From: Aurelia coerulea
Taxonomy: Eukaryota; Cnidaria; Scyphozoa; Semaeostomeae; Ulmaridae
Reading direction: 5' to 3'
NCBI GenBank assembly: GCA_039566865.1
Contig: CM076947.1
Location: 24,429,501-24,493,500, forward strand
DNA: 64,000 nucleotides
The stretch's first letter is position 1; each line of letters starts with the position of its first letter. Below are positions 47,017 through 57,290 of this stretch, in pieces. The notes under the pieces were generated by a model that ran no database searches, had not been told where the DNA came from, and saw only the letters and a list, made by a program, of their open reading frames with translations. Both the position numbers and the translations under genes were made by a program.

Positions 47017-47218
47017 GTGAGAATTCTGATTTGATCTTTGTTTCATGCCGCAATTGGCACAATCAATTCTGGTTCGTAATCGTGGTGATGCTTCCGGTCC
47101 GGCTTCGCGCATTCGAAACTTCACAGAAATCGATATTATAGGCCTCGGGGGCATCATCCTACGGAAAGTTTCCTTGCATAAAGTAAAGTCATTGAATAAT
47201 AATATGTGAAGGAGACCT

Positions 47219-47842
47219 CATGGGGGGGGGGGGGGGGTTCTTGGCCAAATTTTGGGTAGGGGTCTGCCGCGAGCATATTCAAAATGGTACCGTAGGCTAG
47301 ACTAATTTTTACGAAAATAGTACCCTTGGCTTGGCTAGACCAATTTGACCATTCTCTGGACCAATTTCTACGAAAATGGCACTCTTGGCTAGACCAATTT
47401 GACCATTCTCTGGACCAATTTCTACGAAAATGGCACCCTTGGCTAGACCAATTTGACCATTCTCTGGACCAATTTCTACGAAAATGGCACCCTTGGCTAG
47501 ACCAATTTGACCATTCTCTGGACCAATTTCTACGAAAATGGCACACTTGGCTGGACCAATTTGACCATTCTCTGGACCAATTTCTACGAAAATGGCATCC
47601 TTGGCTAGACCAATTGTGACCATTTCCTGGACCAATATTGTCAAATTTGTACCAAATATGATATCATGACCGTTCGCTAGACCAATATTGTCAAAAATGA
47701 TACCCTTGGCAAGGCCGTTGTAGGCCAAAATTGCAAAAAAGTATACCCTTGGCTAGACTAGAAGTCCGAAAAAGTATACCCTTGCTTGCGGCACATCCCC
47801 AGGTACCTTTACTATGGAAGAACCCCCCCCCTCCCCTCCGTG
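47219..47842. mobile_element. hAT-like MITE carrying an expanded 57-bp minisatellite
   Basis: CATGGGGG at the left and CCCCTCCGTG at the right, with perfect 8-bp duplications of GGAGACCT (47211-47218 and 47843-47850). It is in the opposite orientation to the copies at 10758 and 37540. Confidence 0.85.
47335..47615. repeat. 57-bp minisatellite, about five units
   Basis: Each unit contains TTGGCTAGACCAATTTGACC, then ATTCTCTGGACCAATTTC and TACGAAAATGGCACC. The unit length is a multiple of three, so several frames stay open. It is an internal expansion of the host MITE. Confidence 0.85.
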
Positions 47843-48163
47843 GGAGACCTTCAGATAACAATTTTGCTGCAGGAATGTGTTCTACAGTAAAACTCCGCGT
47901 ATACTATAAAGAACCTGCAACCCGGGGGGGGCACTACACATGCCATGGGGACGTGCCATCGGGAAGGGTATCGATTTTCGCGATTTTGGTGTATTATCAA
48001 GGGAACAGGAGCAATATACTATAGGGTGCTATTTTTCTGGCATCTAACTATTGTTTAGGTGTATGTGGAATCGAACAAAACGAAAGAGATAAATTGTGTT
48101 TGACACAGTATTTGTATGTTTTACTGTGGCTTGAGACCCCAAGGACAGTCTGCAGAGTGTGGC

Positions 48164-48449
48164 CAAGACCGTCGAGAGGGGGGTAACCAGGGTAGTTACC
48201 AGGGGGCCCGGGGCATCTGGGGCCCGCAATAATAAGTTATGTCTTCTTTCTTTGTTGTAGATTCCTTTCAGGAACGTTTTCAGGCCCGCAGGCCCATTGA
48301 GACTGTAAATAAATCTAAAAGCAGCGTTTTGCCGATGCATAGGAGGGCGTGGCCCAAGGATAAAAGGGTGTGGTCCTAAAAAAATTTTGCCGCCGGGGTC
48401 CATTCTCCTACCCTAGCCCTGGGGCCCGGCCCCTCTCTCGACGGCCCTG
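48164..48449. mobile_element. hAT-type MITE with CAAGACCGTCGAGAGGGG end
   Basis: CAAGACCGTCGAGAGGGG to CCCCTCTCTCGACGGCCCTG (CA...TG ends). AGTGTGGC duplications lie at 48156-48163 and 48450-48457. Confidence 0.85.
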
Positions 48450-49237
48450 AGTGTGGCATTTGCACAGGTGAGGAGAACAATCAATAGGTCTATTGAGAAT
48501 TAACAACATGAAACAAAAGAAGTTGGCTCTGCAAGACCAGCTCTTGTTGAAAACTGCCATACTCTGCAATCGAGCATGAAGGGGGAGAGAGGAAACACCA
48601 GTACAATGCAAAGAACCAAAATCAAAATTTCTAGTTTTGAAGGTTTAGGTTTGGCAGAGAATACTTGATGGTGATCATTCAGACACCCCTTTGTAACTTA
48701 TGGAGACAAAGATTTACACTTGGTAGAGGGAGGAGGGAGTGTAGTCAAACCTCATTGTTGCAGGGGATTGAACTTTTTGGGATTGGACAGGGTCTGCTAG
48801 AGGTAAAGTGGACTAAAGAAGTAACTAAGTAAAATAAACTGTAAGCACTTTGATGCAATTTGACATAAGCACAACTTTTCAAGCACCCGTTATCAAGGTA
48901 AAGTGGGTTGGCTGGGGTAAAATGGGTTGCGTTGATTTCTGGAAAGCAGTGGACTTTGAACTGATAAATCAACTTTCAATATGTCGAGGAGGGTGTTTGA
49001 GCAGTTGTATGTAGCTAGAGGAAAACTGTGAACAAAGATTTTATCTAAATTATCCAAATTGTTCACCTTACCCATTTTACCCCAAACTTACTCATTGTAC
49101 CCCAGTAGACCCTCCCCAAAAGAAGGGTAGAAAATGCCAAGAAGCCCCCTCCCCCCGTAGGTAAGAGCAAAATGCATCTTTCCTTTCCTTGACACAATTA
49201 TGAGCATTTTTAACATTTTATTTCATCAGTTGTGAAA

Positions 49238-52200
49238 ATGGTTTTAACTGCAGAGCAGAAGAGCCTGTTTCTCTTTGAAGAATTAATGAATAGCTATGGC
49301 CTGGACCTGGAAAATGTTAAAAAAAGTGAATTACAAGGTAAAGAGTGATTAAATTCATTTTTCTACACCAGGTCCCCATTTGAAAGCCTACAACTGCTCC
49401 ATGAATACAAGACGGTAATATTTGTCAATATATTATTTGATGGCTGACATGCTCAAATCAATTTTAGAATTTACCTGCCTGAAATTGGCTTCCACCTTCC
49501 TAAACTGTGAGGGATTTTCTGCAAAGAAAACCTTCATAACGGCCTATAAAATCACCACCAAATTTCCCTAATATTTCTGCCTAAGCAGTGACTTCAACAT
49601 ATTTTAGCATGTTGAAGATGAATTCACCCAGAATAATATTGCTATGCTCGCTGGGATGACATGTTCACTGTCCTAAAAGGATACCGCATGATGTAGGCTT
49701 GTAGAAGCCATTTGCAGTAACCCGGGTGAGATATTCAGAAAATTGGTGATAGGCCTGCCTGAAAGTTTTCTTGAAGGGCCCTCTTGAGAAACCCCTCATT
49801 TTTTCAGAACGGAGTGGCCAATTTCAGTCAGGTAAATTTTAAGATTTATTTGAACATATCCACACACTATTTACCGTGGCTGATTTGGAAAATATGCCAC
49901 CATTTTCGAAGAAATCACCAAAAATTGCGGTGAAATGTGCAGCTGCACGTTATAAAAAGTGGCCCCACATTGTAAAATGCGGCCGCATGTTTTACCATGA
50001 TTTTAGCTGTGTTTTTGTAAAAAATGCGGCCGCACTTTTCAATGAAGAATTTGTCCCTTATTGTATGCAAAGTACCTCAGAGAAGTTATTTCCTTGTGTT
50101 CTGCAGTCAGCCTCGGTAACTATTGAAATAAATTACTTGCCAATATTTTTGCCTTGATATCCAGGTAGCAGTGACCTTTCAAACGGGGATGGTTTTCCTC
50201 ACTCACCTGGTACATTTACAGGGAAAGTGGACAACACACTTTAACATATTAGAATTTGATGTACACGTATTTTTCTTGCAAGAAACTAAGGTCCGTGACT
50301 GGTAGACAGTTTCTTAAATTTGTTGGCAATTTTGCTACCAAAAGTTTCTTACGTGTTTCTTATATTTTTAATTCCAGAAGTGTAGAGTTAGTTTAGCTTT
50401 GTCAAGAGGGCTCCCAAATTACTTAATAATATCTAAAAACAAGTAAATAACATAATTCACACTCAAGATAATGTGCAAACAGTTGCTATAACTGTACATG
50501 GTGTCAAAATATTTTGAGTGTGCTGGGAAAATTAAAACTGGAAATTACAAAAGTTTCTTAGCTTTTTAAATTCAGGTAGGGTCAATGGCGGATTTTAGGG
50601 GGGGGGGGCAAGTGGGGGCAATTGCCCCCCCCCCTTCATGATGAAAACTCAGCTTGGCACCCCTCTTGGCAAGAAAAGCGCCCCTCTTCCTGACTCTAAC
50701 GCATAATTTTTCAACTGTTTCGATTTAAATATGGGGGAAACATATAAATCAAGGCGTTATTTAGTAGCGCGCTCAATTTCTATTGTATATTTGGCGTTGC
50801 AACTTTGCCCCCCCCCCTCAACTTTGGCTGGATCCGCCCCTTGGTAGGGTTGGTCAGTAATCCCCAATCTCAGTTGTAAAGGATGTTTAGCGAATTTTGT
50901 TGACTTTGCGACTGACTACTTACCAACTGATAAACAGTGTATTGTTGTAGTCTGGAGACCGCCTAAATTAACCAAACATCAATCCATATTCCTAAAGACT
51001 TCGTTTGAAATGCAAAGAGAAAATTTAGATTTTCACACAAATCGAATCATCAATTCTCCCTTCTTCTCGCATTTCTTCCTTCCTGGAGACCTGAAAAAAT
51101 TTCTGGGACCATTGGTGCTGTGGTCCGCTACTCTCTCAACCAGTAATTCAAAACAAACAAAGCCGCAAAAGTTGCCCCGAAACCAGTAGGACAAATAGGG
51201 CGAACTCTTGCTTTTTGCACGTGATTTTTAAAGGGGCTACGTCGCCAAACCGTAACCAAATTGTTCTCCATGTTTCTGCAATTTGTTTACACTCACGCCA
51301 CCAAAAATTGCTCCTTAAAAATCTACTTATATCCAAGCAATCATAAGAGATATGAATGTTTGGATTTTTCCTCTGTGAAGTACAAAGATCTATCTTCAAA
51401 ATGATGCTTTCATTTTCGAAAAAACAGGTAAACGTCTGTGTGATATTGCCAATCAAAAAACTTCAAAATCACCGTTTCGACTGGAATTTGGAGACGAAGC
51501 CCCTTTAAGAGAAGTTATGTGCTTCTATCGAAAGAAGTTTCCTTTCAGGAAACTATGTGTGATCTAGCTCGTAAAGTTTTTTTTGGTCAACCGGTTAGCA
51601 GAATTGATTTGTCTTATCTTGAGCTCTGCTTTTCCTTGTAGCATCAAGAGATCCTGAAACAAACAAGGCACAATTTGATGGGGAAATTCCAACCCAACGA
51701 CGACAAGCTGTGACAGCTGCATTGCTGCATACTGACGAGGCAGAGAGATTAAAAAATGAAAACAAAAAAGAGATCAAAGCAGCAGCTGATGATCTTCGGA
51801 ATGCAGGTGACAACTTGGAGAGTCAGCATGGTGAAGAATTAGAGGTAATCAGGGATGAGCTACCGTAAAAATCCGCGGTCAATTAGGCTACCATCTTATA
51901 AGAACCTATAAATTGTATTCGTTGTTTAAGAACCCAGGCTGACTTGCAAAATTTTAGGGTTCTCATATGCGAGTTTTTAGTGTATGTTAAATTGGCCGGG
52001 GGGGGGGGGGTAAAGCTCAGTGTATGAACCATAAGAGAGCGTGGATGGCGCAGAACATCAAATGGTTCCACCAGGCGCGTATTCGTAGGCAAACGATAAA
52101 GAAACACATACAATTTACTACTTTTGCGGGTCTTCTGCCTCGGCTAATACTAAATCAGTTCTACTCATTTCGGCTTGTCTCTGAAATACGGCGTTATTTG

Positions 52201-54843
52201 GTGTTGCAGCAATAATACGGCATTTCCTTTTCCTTTTTCTTGCTTCAAAACAGCACTTCTATTGTTCTCCAGCAATTTTAAAATCAAAATCAAGTAAGGT
52301 TTGAAAGAAAGAGTTATAGCGTTGCATTTGAAGCTTTTCTGCATTTGTAAAAGGATTGACGGTGTTGTCTTGGACTTTAGGGAAGTAACTTTCGTGGGAA
52401 GAAACTTTCGCGTTTTGACTGAAATTTGCGAAATTTCATTCCGAGAAATTTCCAAAAGTGTGAAATTCGCGAAAGTGTATTCCTGCGAAATTGCCAAAAC
52501 TATACAATTTACGAAATTTTTTCTTGCGAAATGTTTTAAACTATGAAATTTGCAAATTTTTAATTCCCGCAAATTGTGGTATATTTGGAAAGTTTATTTC
52601 CGCCAAATTTCCCATTTTGGCAGATTCACGAAAGTTTATTCCAAAAATTTCGCGTTTTATCCCACTCATGAAAGTTTCTTCCGTGGAAGTTTCTTAATCT
52701 TCCGTAGAAGATAAACAGTTTTATTTACCCTTCTAAAGATTTAGAAAAAATTTGAATATGACGCTAGAAACCTGTCTTTTAAAATTTACTTTTTATTTTT
52801 TTTTTCAATAAATTCAATGTTAAAAATTTACAATTTACGAATTACCTAAGATTACAAACGAGCTACCATACAATACTACAGAAACGATACCAAGGGGAGC
52901 AAAAGATCATGACTACCCCAGGGCCATCACATGAAGGAGATAAACTAAAATACAACTAAATATATAAGAAGCCCCCTAGCTATTCAGAAAAGAATTAGAA
53001 TTGAACGATATTTTGCAAAATTTACTTAATTTTGACATTGCTGTGTCATAAATCAGCAACCACATGTGAGGTTAACTCAAGAAGGCAAGGGTCTCAAACT
53101 TTAAGTTGATGCAAATGTGTAAAAACGAGAAAATAATTGATACTGCAGCTCCTCCACAGCAGTCACACAAGCGGGGCACAATTCTTTCAGGACAACCTAT
53201 AGTTTTCGAAACCAGTAATTTCACATATGAAACATAGGTTCCAAATCTTTAAATTTGTGTGAAAAGGTGGATTAAAAACTCTGTATCCTATTGCTTTTAA
53301 ATGAATGGCTTAAAAGAAAGTTTTGCTATTTCTCTATATTTCTACCGTTGGACTTTTCAGAAATCTTCAGTATTTTTCGAATTTACAGCAGATTTTGTAT
53401 TTTCACAGCGTAGCTTTTTCCAACGTTTTCAAAGTTTAGCGAAATAGCTAAAATGTATTTGAAACCCATTCGATTAAAAGAATATTGGTCATAGAATAGC
53501 TCCCATACGATCTCGAAATGTAGCTCGAATAGAACTGCGGAATGTGGAATGGTACTGTACACGTTTTTTTTTTACAAGAAACTGGTTTATAAGAAACTAG
53601 TACTACGATGACCAAAAAGTTAAGAAACTCTAGTACTACGCTCAAGAACAGTTAAGAAACTCTAAAACTTTATTTTTGTATGTCTCTCTTATTCTATGTC
53701 TCTCTAACAAAGGTACCTTCGTCCTTTCTTGACTTTTAACTGCAAAGTTGGTAAATTTTTGCCTTGATGTGCATGGCTTCGGCATGTCAATGCCAATGGA
53801 AGCCCTTTGTCGAGAAGAAGGCTCAACTTCGAACAATACCGCAATTTTAGGCCCAAAGAAATAAGAAACTGATTAAGAAACTTTTACTATTAAAACACCG
53901 AAATTTTCATGCGAAATTAAGAAACTTTTAGTACTAAGTGCTGATCCAAGTTTCTTATAAAAAATGTTCCCACCGATCCACTACCAATATAAATTGTTTC
54001 AATTCATGGTCCAAAAGTTCAAGATATTTGAGTGACGATCTGTTCTATTATTTCAGGTTCTCAACTCGGAGTTGCAAGATCTTTTTGAGAATTGTCCCAA
54101 CATCAAATATTCAGCTTTTGAAGAGTTTCTAAAGCAAAAATTGCAAGAAGGAAGCAGCAGTGAGGTTTCTGCATTCGTATTAGTTGTATGCAGCTCAAAG
54201 GCATTAGCAAAAATATTTGGAGCAACAATCCCGTGGCGTTACATGAGGCCATTTATTGCCAGTGAGTTTCCCCAAGAAGCGGTGAGTATATTTCAGGCTG
54301 CACAGGGTCTAAAAATCATAACATTCAGTTCATTTCATTTTAAAATTCCAATAAATTCAAAGTATTGAACATTAAAATATTATATTAGGAAAACAAAGGA
54401 TATTAGGAAAACAGAACCAAGAATAGCAAAAAAGAAATAACAAAAGATAACTACAGGGTAACGAAGAGACCAGTACAGAACAACTTTGCACCCCTATATG
54501 GGTGTGCCCACTGCTCTACGGTGGAGCGGGTACCTTGGAATGTGCAATCTGGAACATACGATTTTATCAGTCAAATACACGAACTCGACGCGTGCGCGAA
54601 GCAAACTTGTTTAGCTACCTAAATGGAATATCTTTGGTAGCCTGTGGCATTTGATGTAAGTAGGGGCCTTAACAGTTAAGGGGGTTTATTTAGCATTTTG
54701 CTTAGAAGGGAGGGGCTTATAACAGAGGGGGCTCTATAGAGAGGGGAGCTAAGCAGAGCTTTTACGGTATTTTCAATCAGAAGTTTTTCTTGTTCTTTCA
54801 GGAAAGATACTATGACCGTGCGGCGAATGGTAGCCAAATCTGA
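49238..54843 (+). CDS. BID-like BH3 protein 3 (copy B of the tandem duplication)
   Basis: Predicted 189-residue soluble BH3 protein, paralogue of the gene at 37973-43493. Coding exons are 49238-49337, 51642-51844, 54057-54281 and 54802-54843, with GT/AG junctions in phases 1, 0 and 0. Exon 1 is nearly identical to copy A apart from one added Lys codon. The BH3 (about 82-96, DDLRNAGDNLESQHG) keeps the Gly-Asp core. Exon 3 aligns without gaps to copy A, with 47 of 75 residues identical in my hand count. The last exon reads ERYYDRAANGSQI and then TGA; the corresponding copy A sequence has an earlier stop and a 1-base shift. No hydrophobic anchor is present, so the protein is expected to be cytosolic until recruited to membranes. 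The splice acceptor and coding start context (TTGTGAAAATGG) are shared by both copies. Confidence 0.76.
50577..50850. mobile_element. G-run/C-run element in an intron of BID-like gene 3
   Basis: TAGGGTCAATGGCGGATTTT then a G-run at the left, and a C-run then GGATCCGCCCCTTGGTAGGG at the right. It has inverted GGCGGAT/ATCCGCC subterminal motifs. The end points are approximate. Confidence 0.5.
52380..52700. repeat. TTCGCGAAA-rich degenerate repeat block, insertion in duplicate B
   Basis: Many variants of GAAATTTGCGAAATTTC with both orientations mixed. Duplicate A lacks it (around 40731), so it is a later insertion or expansion. Confidence 0.6.
53560..53964. mobile_element. GTTTCTTA/TAAGAAAC-type element, insertion in duplicate B
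   Basis: ACAAGAAACTGGTTTATAAG left and CCAAGTTTCTTATAAAAAA right. Duplicate A has continuous sequence at about 42512-42522. The interior carries AAGAAACTCTAGTACTACG repeats. Confidence 0.65.
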
Positions 54844-55016
54844 GAACGGACAGAATGGCAACATTTATATCTGTGTAATGAATGTCATCAATCAAGAAAA
54901 TTTGGTACACCAAACTTTTCAGGTGAATTTTTTATGAGTAGAAGTGTGAACTTCCCTATCCGTGTAATTTTTTTCGTTTTCAAATTGTATCAACATCGTA
55001 TGAATGTAATCTTGCT

Positions 55017-55386
55017 CCGGGAGAGGGGGGGGGCACTCATATATTTTTCCGTACGGGGACGTGCCGCTGGACAGGGTATCATTTTCAGGATTCCTACTCC
55101 GGGAACAGGGTATCACTTTTGTACAGTCAGCTCCATGACAGGGTCCATTTTTTCTATAATTGACTACTGAATAACGTCTTTGTAAGCCATTTGCACTCAT
55201 AGATTTCTATCAAATTTCTGGGGCATCCTACAATTTTTTATGAAGAAAATCAAGAACAGGGTAATGTTTTTAAAATTTACTTCGGGACAGTGTCCGGAAC
55301 AGGGTACAGGGTGCCTTTTCAGATTTTCCAGCGGTATCTCCCTCCTCCCCATACTTTCGTATTCCAAGTACCCCCCTCCCCCCGGG
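55017..55386. mobile_element. G-run/C-run MITE downstream of BID-like gene 3
   Basis: CCGGGAGAGGGGGG left and CCCCCTCCCCCCGGG right, between TCTTGCT copies (55010-55016 and 55387-55393). The interior repeats ACAGGGTATCATTTT-like units. Confidence 0.75.
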
Positions 55387-55514
55387 TCTTGCTTTTATTA
55401 TTGATTGTCTGTGTCGGAATAAATTGAAATTTGTAATATTTTTGCATATCGAATCATGTATCTTTGTTTAACGCTTTTTCGCAAATTGTTTACTTCCAGA
55501 GAAATCAAGCATAG

Positions 55515-55898
55515 GCTCAAAATCAAATCTTTGGTATCCATGACCCCTCAGGTGTGCGTAGATTAACTCAACTGAGAGTAGGTTTAAGTCCTCTGCGAGA
55601 ACACAGGTTCAGACACAACTTCCTTGATACCACCGATCCAATGTGTCTAACAAACGATGGTATTGAAACTACCACCCATTTTATGCTGCTCTGCCAAGAA
55701 TACGCTACCCACAGAACTGTGCTCCTTGACAGAGTAACCTCCATTTGTGCATCCCATGGAGTGAACTGCAATATGTTGAACGATGTAGAACTGCTCACAC
55801 TCCTACTCTATGGCAATGATCGCTTTAGTGAATCTTCGAATAAGAACATTCTCTTGGCAACAATCACTTTTATTAATACTACAAACAGATTTAATTAA
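55515..55898 (+). pseudogene. LINE reverse-transcriptase ORF C-terminal fragment
   Basis: The open frame after a stop at 55512 reads HDPSGVRRLTQLRVGLSPLR, then HRFRHNFLDTTDPMC and later TTHFMLLCQEYATHR, ending at TAA near 55898. The Cys...His...Cys spacing and the LTQLRVGLS/HxFRHNF motifs are those of the post-RT region of cnidarian-type LINEs. The upstream RT and endonuclease are missing, so this is a truncated copy. The following AT-rich sequence to about 56390 may be its 3' UTR. Confidence 0.75.
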
Positions 55899-56408
55899 GC
55901 TGCACCCCTTTTTCTCCGTCTTCTTTGGTTGTGTCCTTCGTGTAACATGTGATCTTTGTGTGCCGGAGTTATTCCAATAGGGGTCACACGATATATATCA
56001 GCTCGCCTTGTTCTAAACAGCGCCAAAACTTTTTAAGCGCCCTTGGCGGCATCTGAATATCCCTTACCAAAGGGATTTATTTCATAAGTAAGCACTAAGG
56101 GTTCCAATTGGAATAGAAACGGCTTCTGTGTTTTGTTAGATTGTCGGTGTTTGTTTGTTCATCGTTGCTTGTTGGCTGCAGGAGAGATGTGCTTGATCAC
56201 ACCTCTTGTGGTATAGTTGTGTAAATCGTCTTGTGAATCGTCTCTTATTATGTTGTAATCGTTTTCGTATTTTGTATTATATTGTAATCGTATTGTTAAT
56301 TCAATTTGTGCTATATCTATTAGAAGCTTCTTTTGAATTATGAAAAAATTGTATTAGCTTTACTTAGTTGTTGTTAGATTATCTGTAGTTTTGCAAATTT
56401 TTCACTGA

Positions 56409-57265
56409 TATAAAAAAAAGCACAGGGCTCCAATCTGTAAAAAGGTGGGTGTAGAATTCTGTTACATTTTCTAAGAACTCGATGGCTTGAGAGGAACTTA
56501 AGGTACTTTGCTGTAAATCTGCCGTGGAAATCTTTTGATGTCTTGATTAGTTTCAAAATGGCGGCATTTATTATTTTGAGGCTGTGCTGTTATGTCATCA
56601 AATTTATACATTTTTAGTTATTTATTTATTTATTTATTTGGGCACGGTAGCCCCGTCAGTCCATAAGGACTGTTCTTCAGGGGGCCGTGGCAAAACATTA
56701 AGATCGCTACATAATAATTAACAAAATAGGAATTTTCGTCATGGCTAGTTTTTTATTCTTCTCTTAAAGGTGGCAAGGGAGGGTGCCTGTTTAGCATCAG
56801 GTTCAAGTTGATTCCAAAGCTTAGGTTCACGAAAAGATATAGCCCTCTGCCCATTGTTAATTTTTCGTAATGCTAAGGAGAGATCAGTTTCGGTGTTTCT
56901 CAGTTTTCTGATATTTCGAGTAGAATTTTTTTCTAATAAATCTTATAAATCCGAAACCAGAAGAGCTTCAAATCTCTTGTTACCGCTATATTGTAGACCT
57001 TCATAAACTATGGTGTTCTCGAAGGCTGTATCAATTTACCTCCATTGATTTAAGATTACCGATGATTTGAATTTTTTCAAAATGTTCGATGAATTTTTCA
57101 AAAATAATTAATATGCCGCCATTTTAAAAATAATCAACATTTATCAAAAAATTTCCACGGCAGATTTACAGGAAAGTACCTCAAGTTCCAGCTATTCAGT
57201 CCTTAGAAAAATGTGATCGAATTTTACAACCACCATTTTAAAGATTTTAAAAAATTGAGCCGTTT
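56409..57265. mobile_element. Foldback element of the GGCTCAAATCTT family, interrupted by a LINE
   Basis: The left arm has GCACAGGGCTCCAATCTGTA and TTGCTGTAAATCTGCCGTGG; the right arm has CCACGGCAGATTTACAGGAA and ends in an inverted counterpart. The LINE tail (56613-56962) sits between the arms, so the LINE inserted later. Confidence 0.6.
56613..56962 (-). pseudogene. LINE 3' end fragment nested in a foldback element
   Basis: The minus strand reads TRNIRKLRNTETDLSLALRK, then INNGQRAISFREPKLWNQLE and finally TFKRRIKN before a stop at 56745-56747. This is the usual LINE C-terminal pattern (GQRxISFxxPKLWNxL). Upstream it stops near 56962, so only the tail is left. Its 3' end is an (AAAT)n run at 56620-56640. 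It interrupts the foldback element at 56409-57265. Confidence 0.75.
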
Positions 57266-57290
57266 GCTGATGAATCATACAACGGAAATG

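Larger units (their letters stand above)
44470..54930 (+). repeat. Tandem segmental duplication, copy B
   Basis: Direct repeat of 32640-43600, carrying the BID-like gene at 49238-54843. Compared with A it has its own insertions: about 44755-45105, a foldback at 46034-46613, the minisatellite-bearing element at 47219-47842, a TTCGCGAAA-rich block at about 52380-52700 and a GTTTCTTA-type element at about 53560-53964. Between the two duplicates, 43651-44338 is a separate mariner-type MITE. Confidence 0.8.

Noticed and set aside
47335..47615. Regularly spaced repeats resembling a CRISPR array.
   Set aside because: Units are contiguous without unique spacers, and the host is clearly eukaryotic.
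47154..47728. Long overlapping open frames with 19-residue repeats on both strands.
   Set aside because: They arise from a 57-bp tandem repeat inside a MITE; the frame is open because the unit is a multiple of three.
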